Assembly: GCA_017880825.1 (NCBI GenBank)
Contig: JADGRN010000122.1
Coordinates: 1-5,135, forward strand
Direction of reading: 5' to 3'
DNA from: Methylophilaceae bacterium
GTDB taxonomy: Bacteria; Pseudomonadota; Gammaproteobacteria; Burkholderiales; Methylophilaceae
DNA: 5,135 nt
Shown one piece after another: positions 1-5,135 of this stretch. The notes under the pieces were generated by a model. It was given only the letters and a program-made list of their open reading frames with translations, was not told the DNA's origin and ran no database searches. Each line of letters opens with the position of its first letter. Position 1 is the stretch's first letter. The position numbers were made by a program, and so were the translations under genes.

Positions 1-23
1 AAAACTTTTAGCCCGGCCAATCT

Positions 24-99
24 TGGTGGGTGCTGACGGGTTCGAACCGCCGACATTCGCCTTGTAAGGGCGACGCTCTACCAACTGAGCTAAGCACCC
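24..99 (-). tRNA. tRNA-Val, anticodon UAC
   Basis: This is a complete 76-base tRNA gene. Read on the minus strand it folds as a canonical cloverleaf: acceptor GGGTGCT pairs with AGCACCC, the D arm is GCTC/GAGC with loop AGTTGGTA, the anticodon stem is TCGCC/GGCGA with loop CTTACAA, and the T arm is GGCGG/CCGTC (one G-U pair) with loop TTCGAAC. The discriminator base is A and the 3' CCA is encoded at 24-26. The anticodon TAC (64-66) reads GTA and, when modified, other valine codons. The gene begins 17 bases after the hupB stop with no terminator or obvious promoter between them, so it is probably cut out of a hupB-tRNA transcript by 5' and 3' tRNA processing enzymes. The fold and anticodon are seen directly; the co-transcription is inference. 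Confidence 0.97.
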
Positions 100-116
100 A
101 TTGCAACAAAAGTCCG

Positions 117-389
117 CTAGTTTACAGCATCCTTGAGCGCTTTGCCAGCTCTGAACTTCGGAGAATTTGCAGCCTTAATCTTGATAGTAGCGCCAGTGCG
201 AGGATTGCGACCATTGCGGGCAGCACGCTTTCCTACATAAAACGTACCGAAGCCAATCAGGGTAACCATCTCTCCCTTCTTCAAGGCTTTAGTGACTGCT
301 GCTGTAGTTGCATCCAAAGAACGACCTGCAGCAGCTTTTGAAATACCAGCCGCTTTAGCGATTTGATCAATCAGTTCAGACTTGTTCAC
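117..389 (-). CDS. hupB: DNA-binding protein HU-beta
   Basis: This encodes a 90-residue HU protein, the usual length of the family. HU dimers bind and bend DNA without strong sequence preference, compact the nucleoid, and help in replication, recombination and transcription control. The N-terminal helices (residues 1-40, starting [15 protein letters not shown]) form the dimer core. GFGTF at 46-50 is the conserved turn, and the DNA-embracing beta arm carries RNPRTG at 61-66 with Pro63, the residue that intercalates into DNA. The basic C-terminal segment ends at 90. The start codon is GTG (387-389), chosen because the family N-terminus begins exactly there and a strong AAGGGGA ribosome binding site lies 6 bases upstream. 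The gene follows lon after 108 bases, with its own promoter between, and precedes tRNA-Val. In E. coli HU is a known Lon substrate, which makes the neighbourhood notable. HU-alpha is the alternative name; the position next to lon favours HU-beta. Confidence 0.97.
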   Translation of the reverse strand: MNKSELIDQIAKAAGISKAAAGRSLDATTAAVTKALKKGEMVTLIGFGTFYVGKRAARNGRNPRTGATIKIKAANSPKFRAGKALKDAVN

Positions 390-395
390 GTGTAA

Positions 396-402
396 TCCCC
401 TT
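396..402 (-). promoter_or_regulatory. Ribosome binding site of hupB
   Basis: On the minus strand AAGGGGA lies 6 bases before the GTG at 387-389. The good match and spacing support GTG as the true start of hupB. The only nearby ATG upstream (407-409) is in another frame. Confidence 0.8.
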
Positions 403-421
403 TCGACATTATTTAGAAATG

Positions 422-437
422 ACAGGTGCGACCCTGT
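422..437 (-). repeat. Small inverted repeat at the 5' end of the hupB leader
   Basis: On the minus strand ACAGG (433-437) and CCTGT (422-426) can pair as a 5-bp stem around a 6-base loop. It lies just after the start point predicted from the hupB promoter, so it would sit at or near the mRNA 5' end, where hairpins can slow decay. It could equally be chance or an operator; the stem is short. Confidence 0.35.
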
Positions 438-444
438 GCCCCAC

Positions 445-474
445 TTTATAACAAGCGGGAAAAGGCTCTGTCAA
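445..474 (-). promoter_or_regulatory. Sigma-70 type promoter of hupB
   Basis: On the minus strand a perfect -35 box TTGACA (469-474) is followed after 18 bases by TATAAA (445-450), which matches the -10 consensus at five of six positions. Transcription would start near 438, giving a leader of about 49 bases with the AAGGGGA ribosome binding site close to the GTG. The promoter overlaps the lon terminator hairpin almost completely. It should provide strong housekeeping expression of hupB and probably of the tRNA-Val gene behind it. The boxes are seen directly; activity is inferred. Confidence 0.75.
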
Positions 475-485
475 GCCTTTCCCGC
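455..485 (-). terminator. Hairpin terminator downstream of lon
   Basis: Twelve bases after the lon TGA, GCGGGAAAGGCT (474-485) pairs with AGCCTTTTCCCGC (455-467) as a 12-bp stem with one bulged base and a 6-base loop (468-473). On the minus strand it is followed by TTGTTAT, a short and imperfect U-tract, so termination may be partial. Strength and position fit a rho-independent terminator of lon. On the plus strand it has no U-tract, so it is directional. Confidence 0.75.
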
Positions 486-497
486 CAATTATCAGGC

Positions 498-2939
498 TCA
501 ATGCGTAGTTATAGGTGCCGGTTCGGAAATTTTCTCTGCCGAGCCAACATCAACGACCCCCACTGTCCCGACAACTTCTTTTGGCATTCGCTCCAGTGCC
601 AGTTCCAGCACCTCATCGATCCATTTCACTGGATGAATATTGAGGTAATTCTTTATATTTTCAGGGATTTCAACCAGATCCTTCACATTTTGTTCAGGAA
701 TCAAAACAGTCTTGATACCCCCTCGATGCGCTGCCAGTAGCTTCTCTTTTAGCCCACCAATTGGCAACACTTCACCACGCAAAGTGATCTCTCCGGTCAT
801 CGCCACATCCGCACGTACCGGAATCCCGCTCAACACAGAAACCAGTGCGGTGCAGATGGCAATACCTGCGCTGGGACCATCCTTAGGCGTTGCCCCCTCG
901 GGCAAGTGAATGTGAATATCGTTCTTTTCATGAAAATCTTCGGATATCCCCAGGCGCTTGGCACGATTGCGCACCACGCTCATGGCAGCTTGTATCGATT
1001 CTTGCATCACCTCACCCAGTTTACCTGTGGTAATCACCTTACCTTTGCCCGGCAACAACACAGACTCGATAGTCAGCAACTCGCCGCCGACTTCGGTCCA
1101 AGCCAGACCTGTGACCTGGCCCACCTGGTTTTCCTTGCTTGCCAGGCCGAAATCAAAGCGGCGCACGCCCAGATACTTATCCAGATTACGCGGCGTCACG
1201 CTGATTTTGCGTGGCGCTTTGGCAGCATTCTTGGCTTTGCTGGTCAGCAATTCTTTCACCACCTTGCGGCATATCTTGGAAATTTCGCGATCCAGGCTAC
1301 GCACCCCTGCTTCACGCGTGTAGTAGCGTACTATATCTCGTATGGCACTCTCGGACACGCTAATCTCGTCATCTTTGAGACCGTGTGTCTTGAGTTGCTT
1401 GGGCAACAGGTAGCGCATGGCAATATTGACCTTTTCATCCTCGGTATAACCAGCCAGGCGTATGACTTCCATGCGATCCAGCAAAGGCGCGGGAATGTTG
1501 AGTGAATTGGCAGTCGCCACAAACATCACATCGGACAGGTCGTATTCAACCTCAACGTAATGATCGACAAAAGTATGGTTCTGCTCAGGGTCCAATACCT
1601 CCAGCAATGCCGAGGAAGGGTCCCCGCGGAAGTCCTGACCGATCTTATCAACCTCATCCAGCAGGAACAGCGGATTCTTAACGCCGACCTTGGTCATGCT
1701 CTGCAGTACCTTGCCTGGCATGGAGCCAATATAAGTGCGCCTATGGCCACGAATCTCGGATTCGTCGCGTACGCCACCCAAAGCCACCCGCACAAATTTA
1801 CGATTGATTGCCTTGGCGATGCTTTGACCGAGCGAGGTCTTGCCCACGCCGGGCGGGCCGACCAGGCACAAGATAGGCGCCTTGAGCTTGTCCACGCGTT
1901 GTTGCACGGCGAGATACTCAACGATGCGTTCCTTAACCTTCTCCAGGCCATAGTGGTCAGCATCAAGGATGGCCTCAGCTGCAAGCAAATCTTTGCTGAT
2001 CTTGGTCTTTTTCTTCCATGGCAGATTCACCAAGGTTTCGATGTAATTGCGCACCACGGTTGCTTCAGCAGACATAGGTGACATCATCTTCAGCTTTTTC
2101 ATCTCGGCATTGACTTTGGTCAAGGCTTCTTTAGGCATGCGTGCTGATTTGATGCGCTTCTCAAGCTCATCAATGTCGGCGTTTTCGTCCTGTTCACCCA
2201 GCTCTTTCTGAATCGCCTTCACCTGTTCATTGAGGTAATACTCGCGCTGGCTCTTTTCCATTTGGCGTTTGACACGGCCGCGAATACGCTTTTCCACCTG
2301 CAGAATGTCAATTTCAGCTTCCAGCAAACTTAATAGATGCTCAAGCCGTTCAGATACGCTAAACATTTCCAGTATCTTTTGCTTCTCGTCCAGCTTGAGT
2401 GACAGGTGCGCCGTAATGGTATCAGCCAGGCGGCCAGCATCATCAATCGTAGCAAGCGAAGTGAGGATTTCTGGCGGAATTTTCTTGTTGAGTTTGACGT
2501 ATTGATCAAACTGGGTAAAAACCGTGCGCATCAGCGCCTGGGTCTCATTGTCTTCGCCGCCAGCGGCAGGCTCAATACGCTCAGCCATGGCGGCAAAGCA
2601 GGCTTCCGTTTCGACAAACTCCAGTATCTTGGCGCGGTGCACGCCCTCGACCAACACCTTGACCGTGCCGTCTGGTAGTTTGAGCATTTGCAAAACCGTG
2701 GCGATAGTACCTACATCGTACAAATCGGCTGCATCCGGCTCGTCCTTGTTAGGAGATTTTTGCGCCACCAGCAAAATCTGTTTGCCGTGTTCGGAAGCAA
2801 TCTCCAGCGCTTTGACCGACTTGGCACGGCCAACGAAAAGAGGGATCACAAGATGCGGGTAAACCACCACATCCCGCAAAGGTAGCAGTGGAAGTAGTCC
2901 TGAGTCCGGAGTGAATGCCGGTAACGTTTGTTCTGTCAT
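498..2939 (-). CDS. lon: ATP-dependent protease La (LonA)
   Basis: This encodes an 813-residue LonA, a cytoplasmic hexamer that unfolds and degrades misfolded proteins and specific short-lived regulators. The N-terminal substrate-binding domain covers about residues 13-210 (it opens with [14 protein letters not shown]), followed by a helical coiled segment to about 310. The AAA+ module has Walker A GPPGVGKT at 361-368, pore-loop Tyr403 in [10 protein letters not shown], Walker [10 protein letters not shown] with Glu429, sensor-1 Asn478, arginine finger Arg489 and sensor-2 Arg547. The protease domain (about 590-785) has Ser690 in PKDGPSAG and Lys733 in GGLKEKL, the Ser-Lys dyad. The start is ATG, with GAAGG 6 bases upstream. 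It is somewhat longer than E. coli Lon (784), mainly through spacers and a non-conserved tail after about 783. A sigma-32 type promoter lies upstream and a hairpin terminator follows. Confidence 0.99.
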   Translation of the reverse strand: MTEQTLPAFTPDSGLLPLLPLRDVVVYPHLVIPLFVGRAKSVKALEIASEHGKQILLVAQKSPNKDEPDAADLYDVGTIATVLQMLKLPDGTVKVLVEGVHRAKILEFVETEACFAAMAERIEPAAGGEDNETQALMRTVFTQFDQYVKLNKKIPPEILTSLATIDDAGRLADTITAHLSLKLDEKQKILEMFSVSERLEHLLSLLEAEIDILQVEKRIRGRVKRQMEKSQREYYLNEQVKAIQKELGEQDENADIDELEKRIKSARMPKEALTKVNAEMKKLKMMSPMSAEATVVRNYIETLVNLPWKKKTKISKDLLAAEAILDADHYGLEKVKERIVEYLAVQQRVDKLKAPILCLVGPPGVGKTSLGQSIAKAINRKFVRVALGGVRDESEIRGHRRTYIGSMPGKVLQSMTKVGVKNPLFLLDEVDKIGQDFRGDPSSALLEVLDPEQNHTFVDHYVEVEYDLSDVMFVATANSLNIPAPLLDRMEVIRLAGYTEDEKVNIAMRYLLPKQLKTHGLKDDEISVSESAIRDIVRYYTREAGVRSLDREISKICRKVVKELLTSKAKNAAKAPRKISVTPRNLDKYLGVRRFDFGLASKENQVGQVTGLAWTEVGGELLTIESVLLPGKGKVITTGKLGEVMQESIQAAMSVVRNRAKRLGISEDFHEKNDIHIHLPEGATPKDGPSAGIAICTALVSVLSGIPVRADVAMTGEITLRGEVLPIGGLKEKLLAAHRGGIKTVLIPEQNVKDLVEIPENIKNYLNIHPVKWIDEVLELALERMPKEVVGTVGVVDVGSAEKISEPAPITTH

Positions 2940-2965
2940 GAAAGACCTTCAATATTGGCTGCTCA

Positions 2966-2978
2966 CGGCAAAATGCCG
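2966..2978 (-). repeat. Small inverted repeat in the lon leader
   Basis: CGGCA (minus strand 2974-2978) and TGCCG (2966-2970) form a 5-bp stem with a 3-base T loop, about 26 bases before the lon ATG and inside the predicted heat-shock transcript. There is no U-tract behind it, so it is not a terminator. A structural role in the leader is possible but unproven. Confidence 0.3.
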
Positions 2979-2993
2979 CTCGCCTATTACTGC

Positions 2994-3022
2994 AAATGGG
3001 GACGATCACCGACAGCTTCAAG
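2994..3022 (-). promoter_or_regulatory. Sigma-32 (heat-shock) promoter of lon
   Basis: On the minus strand CTTGAAG (3016-3022) is followed after 14 bases by CCCCATTT (2994-3001). These match the RpoH consensus (CTTGAAA, about 11-16 bases, CCCCATNT) at nearly every position, the only difference being the last base of the -35 element. Predicted transcription start is near 2986, giving a leader of about 47 bases. Lon is a classic heat-shock gene, so position and function agree. The -35 element lies inside a 6-bp inverted repeat (3012-3029). I see no convincing sigma-70 promoter in the same gap. Confidence 0.85.
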
Positions 3023-3029
3023 TAGCTGT
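3012..3029. repeat. Inverted repeat ACAGCT/AGCTGT overlapping the lon -35 element
   Basis: ACAGCT (3012-3017) and AGCTGT (3024-3029) are perfect 6-base inverted arms around a 6-base centre (3018-3023). The -35 element of the heat-shock promoter occupies most of the centre and part of one arm. It could be a protein-binding dyad, a hairpin in clpX read-through RNA, or chance. It lacks a following U-tract, so it does not look like a clpX terminator. Confidence 0.35.
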
Positions 3030-3070
3030 GTCCAACTATTCCCCTGCTCGCCTCTATGGCTTAGGTGGGC

Positions 3071-4339
3071 TTAACTGGCAGATTCGGCCAGACGCGGTTG
3101 GTCGGAATAAATCAGGAGAGGCGGCGTTTCGCCCCGAATGACGCCCTCATCCACCACCACTTTACTCAGATTGGGTAATGATGGCAGATCAAACATGATT
3201 TCGAGTAGTGCATGCTCCATGATGGAGCGCAAACCGCGCGCGCCAGTCTTGCGGTCCAGCGCTTTCTTGGAAATCAGCAGCAATGCCGATTCACGGAATT
3301 CCAGATCGACGCCTTCCATCTTGAACAGCTTGATATATTGCTTGGTAAGCGCATTTTTTGGCTCAACCAGAATTCTCATGAGCGCTTCCTCGTCCAGCGA
3401 TTCCAGCGTAGCTACCGCTGGCAAGCGTCCTACAAATTCTGGAATCAGACCGAATTTGATCAGGTCTTCAGGCTCCACATCGCGCAGCACCTCCCCAATC
3501 GCGCGCACGTCGTCCTTGCCCCTTACCTCTGCACCAAAGCCTATGCCACCTTTTTCTGAACGCTGCCGAATGATTTTATCCAGCCCGTCAAAAGCGCCGC
3601 CACAAATGAACAGGATATTGGTGGTATCAAGCTGAACAAATTCCTGATTGGGGTGTTTACGCCCACCCTGTGGCGGAACAGAGGCAATCGTACCTTCGAT
3701 CAGCTTGAGCAGGGCCTGCTGCACACCCTCACCTGATACATCGCGGGTGATAGAAGGGTTTTCTGATTTACGCGTAATTTTGTCGATTTCATCGATGTAG
3801 ACAATGCCACGCTGCGCTTTTTCGACTTCGTAATCGCATTTTTGCAGCAGCTTTTGCATGATGTTCTCAACATCTTCACCCACATAGCCGGCTTCAGTCA
3901 GCGTAGTGGCATCGGCGATCACAAAAGGCACGTTCAATACGCGCGCCAGGGTCTGCGCCAGCAGTGTTTTGCCTGAACCGGTGGGGCCGATCAGCAGGAT
4001 ATTGCTTTTGGTAATCTCCACGTCATCTTTTTGCACAGTTTGATCGAGGCGTTTGTAGTGGTTATAAACCGCCACCGCCAAGCTCTTTTTGGCAAAAGTC
4101 TGACCAATCACATGCTGGTCAAGAATGTCGCAGATTTCTTTCGGAGTCGGCAGGCTGCTATCGCGGGATTTAAGGCCGTTTTCGTCCTGCACTTCTTCGC
4201 GGATGATGTCGTTGCACAAATCAACGCATTCGTCACAGATGAACACGGAAGGTCCAGCAATGAGCTTTCTCACCTCATGCTGACTTTTGCCGCAGAACGA
4301 GCAGTACAGTAGCTTTTCGCCTTCTGCTTTGGTGGCCAT
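3071..4339 (-). CDS. clpX: ATP-dependent unfoldase ClpX
   Basis: This encodes a 422-residue ClpX, the normal length. ClpX forms a hexameric cytoplasmic AAA+ ring that recognises ssrA-tagged and other substrates, unfolds them and threads them into ClpP. The N-terminal zinc domain has Cys13, Cys16, Cys35 and Cys38 (CSFC and CDEC). The AAA+ part shows Walker A GPTGSGKT at 118-125, pore loop GYVGEDVE at 151-158 (Tyr152), Walker B IVYIDEID at 179-186 with Glu184, RKH loop at 227-229 (ssrA-tag binding), IGF loop at 266-268 (docks on ClpP), arginine finger Arg305 in EFVGRLP, and sensor-2 Arg368 in GARGLRS. The ATG start has AGGA 6 bases upstream and the conserved N-terminus fits. It lies 32 bases after clpP without terminator or clear promoter, so the two are most likely one transcript. 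No recognisable terminator separates it from lon. Confidence 0.99.
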   Translation of the reverse strand: MATKAEGEKLLYCSFCGKSQHEVRKLIAGPSVFICDECVDLCNDIIREEVQDENGLKSRDSSLPTPKEICDILDQHVIGQTFAKKSLAVAVYNHYKRLDQTVQKDDVEITKSNILLIGPTGSGKTLLAQTLARVLNVPFVIADATTLTEAGYVGEDVENIMQKLLQKCDYEVEKAQRGIVYIDEIDKITRKSENPSITRDVSGEGVQQALLKLIEGTIASVPPQGGRKHPNQEFVQLDTTNILFICGGAFDGLDKIIRQRSEKGGIGFGAEVRGKDDVRAIGEVLRDVEPEDLIKFGLIPEFVGRLPAVATLESLDEEALMRILVEPKNALTKQYIKLFKMEGVDLEFRESALLLISKKALDRKTGARGLRSIMEHALLEIMFDLPSLPNLSKVVVDEGVIRGETPPLLIYSDQPRLAESAS

Positions 4340-4371
4340 GGAGCTTCCTAAAAATAACAGACGTTTATATC

Positions 4372-5016
4372 TTATGCGGCATCGCTGCGGCTGGCAATGA
4401 CCTTATCTACCAAGCCATAACTCACCGATTGCTTGGCACTCATAAAGTTGTCACGATCGGTGTCGTTGGCAATAGTTTCAAGAGACTGGCCGGTGTGATG
4501 AGCCATGATGTGAGTTAGGCGTTCACGCAGGAACAGGATTTCTTTGGCGTGAATTTCAATATCGGAAGCCTGGCCTTGAAAGCCACCCATCGGCTGATGA
4601 ATCATGACGCGCGAATTCGGCAGGATATAGCGCTTACCCTTTGCACCCGCCGTCAACAGCAGCGCGCCCATGCTGGCGGCTTGGCCGGTACAGAGCGTGC
4701 TCACATCTGGCTTGACGAACTGCATGGTGTCATAAATCGCCATACCCGCAGTGACAGAACCTCCAGGCGAATTGATGTAGAAGGAAATGTCCTTGTCTGG
4801 ATTTTCAGCTTCCAGGAACAACAGCTGCGCCACCACCAGGTTGGCTGTCATGTCATTGACCGGGCCTACCAGGAAAATCACCCGCTCCTTGAGCAAACGC
4901 GAGTAAATATCGTAAGAACGCTCGCCGCGACCGCTCTGCTCTACCACCATAGGGATTAGCCCCAGGTTTTGCGGTTCAAATTGGCCTTGTGAATCAAAGC
5001 GGTTTTGCCTGTTCAT
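4372..5016 (-). CDS. clpP: ClpP protease proteolytic subunit
   Basis: This encodes a 214-residue serine peptidase (family S14), which forms the double-heptamer barrel that degrades proteins delivered by ClpX, and by ClpA where present. The catalytic triad is Ser115 in GQAASMG, His140 in MIHQPMGG and Asp189 in DRDNF; each is four residues beyond the E. coli position, a consistent offset. By the same offset the mature enzyme should begin near Gly19 (GLIPMVVEQ), leaving a polar, Gln-rich propeptide of about 18 residues. INSPGGSV at 81-88 forms part of the oxyanion/substrate-strand region. The ATG start shares one base with the tig stop (TAATG), and GGGGA lies 7 bases upstream inside tig, so translation is probably coupled to tig. 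It is followed 32 bases later by clpX. The ClpX IGF loop and this intact ClpP fit a working ClpXP pair. Confidence 0.99.
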   Translation of the reverse strand: MNRQNRFDSQGQFEPQNLGLIPMVVEQSGRGERSYDIYSRLLKERVIFLVGPVNDMTANLVVAQLLFLEAENPDKDISFYINSPGGSVTAGMAIYDTMQFVKPDVSTLCTGQAASMGALLLTAGAKGKRYILPNSRVMIHQPMGGFQGQASDIEIHAKEILFLRERLTHIMAHHTGQSLETIANDTDRDNFMSAKQSVSYGLVDKVIASRSDAA

Positions 5017-5135
5017 TAAGCATTCCCCATCAAATCGTCAAATTTCACTTTTTTGTCGGTGACTTTAGCCAGACCCAGCATCCAAGTCACCACGTTTTCC
5101 TCCGTAGCCAGTGCGGCAGGCTCGTCCAGACGCTT
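5016..5135 (-). CDS. tig: Trigger factor, C-terminal end (cut by the window edge)
   Basis: Only the last 39 codons and the TAA stop (5016-5018) are inside the window. The translated end, which includes [18 protein letters not shown] and finishes DDLMGNA, resembles the C-terminal arm of trigger factor, where a helix is followed by a short strand (K-V-T-D/E-K) and a final F-x-E/D-L-M. Trigger factor is the ribosome-bound chaperone and prolyl isomerase that receives nascent chains. Its catalytic and ribosome-binding domains lie outside the window. Identity rests on this tail and on the standard tig-clpP-clpX order. The stop overlaps the clpP start by one base, which suggests one transcript. Confidence 0.92.
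   Translation of the reverse strand, partial: KRLDEPAALATEENVVTWMLGLAKVTDKKVKFDDLMGNA
5024..5028 (-). promoter_or_regulatory. Ribosome binding site of clpP inside tig
   Basis: On the minus strand GGGGA lies within the last tig codons, 7 bases before the clpP ATG at 5014-5016. It supports that start, and its location inside a translated region means ribosomes finishing tig would clear or re-use it. Confidence 0.65.

Noticed and set aside
1..23. Possible terminator or second tRNA after tRNA-Val
   Set aside because: The 23 bases show neither a hairpin with a U-tract nor the start of another cloverleaf, and the window ends there.
30..341. Plus-strand open frame of 103 codons over the tRNA and hupB
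   Set aside because: It runs through a complete tRNA gene and antisense to the conserved HU arm, so it is not a gene.
906..1505. Plus-strand open frame of 199 codons
   Set aside because: It lies wholly antisense to the conserved AAA+ and protease domains of lon, has no ribosome binding site of note and resembles no known family. It is a shadow of lon codon use.
1560..2081. Plus-strand open frame of 173 codons
   Set aside because: It is antisense to the lon Walker A and Walker B region, which is clearly under coding constraint on the minus strand.
3012..3029. Possible terminator of clpX
   Set aside because: The 6-bp stem is not followed by a run of U on the minus strand and it overlaps the lon heat-shock promoter, so I list it only as an inverted repeat.
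3138..3635. Plus-strand open frame of 165 codons, very Ser-rich
   Set aside because: It is antisense to the C-terminal part of clpX. The Ser/Arg-rich composition is typical of a reversed reading of a real gene.
4549..4959. Plus-strand open frame of 136 codons
   Set aside because: It is antisense to clpP, including the active-site regions, with no independent support.

Overview
The window is a stretch of bacterial core chromosome. All recognisable genes are on the minus strand, so transcription runs from high to low coordinates. In that direction the order is: 3' end of tig (trigger factor), clpP, clpX, lon, hupB (HU-beta) and a tRNA-Val(UAC) gene. The tig-clpP-clpX-lon-hupB order is the classic proteobacterial protein quality-control cluster. 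Base composition is near half G+C by eye. The protein sequences and the tRNA directly after hupB suggest a betaproteobacterium of moderate GC, perhaps of the Nitrosomonadales type. That placement is inference; no species-level call is possible from the sequence alone.

Layout by position. 5016-5135 is the last 39 codons of tig, whose TAA stop shares one base with the clpP ATG (TAATG). 4372-5016 is clpP, complete, with its Ser-His-Asp triad. 4340-4371 is a 32-base gap with only the clpX ribosome binding site. 3071-4339 is clpX, complete, with zinc-binding domain and AAA+ motifs. 2940-3070 is a 131-base gap with a very good sigma-32 (heat-shock) promoter for lon, two small inverted repeats and no clear terminator. 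498-2939 is lon, a complete LonA protease. 390-497 is a 108-base gap holding a strong hairpin terminator for lon, on which a near-consensus sigma-70 promoter for hupB is superimposed. 117-389 is hupB with a GTG start. 24-99 is tRNA-Val with encoded CCA, 17 bases past the hupB stop. I could assign nothing in 1-23.

How the genes work together. Trigger factor folds nascent chains at the ribosome. ClpX unfolds tagged or damaged proteins and feeds them to the ClpP barrel. Lon degrades misfolded and specific regulatory proteins. HU is the nucleoid protein and in E. coli is itself a Lon substrate. The sequence suggests three transcriptional inputs: an upstream one (outside the window) for tig-clpP-clpX, possibly running into lon; a heat-shock input for lon; and a housekeeping input for hupB plus tRNA-Val.

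I found no mobile element, CRISPR array, defence system or unknown gene. All genes are intact apart from tig, which is cut by the window edge. The points worth a second look are regulatory: the sigma-32 promoter of lon, the terminator/promoter overlap between lon and hupB, the apparent hupB-tRNA co-transcript, and the tig-clpP stop/start overlap.
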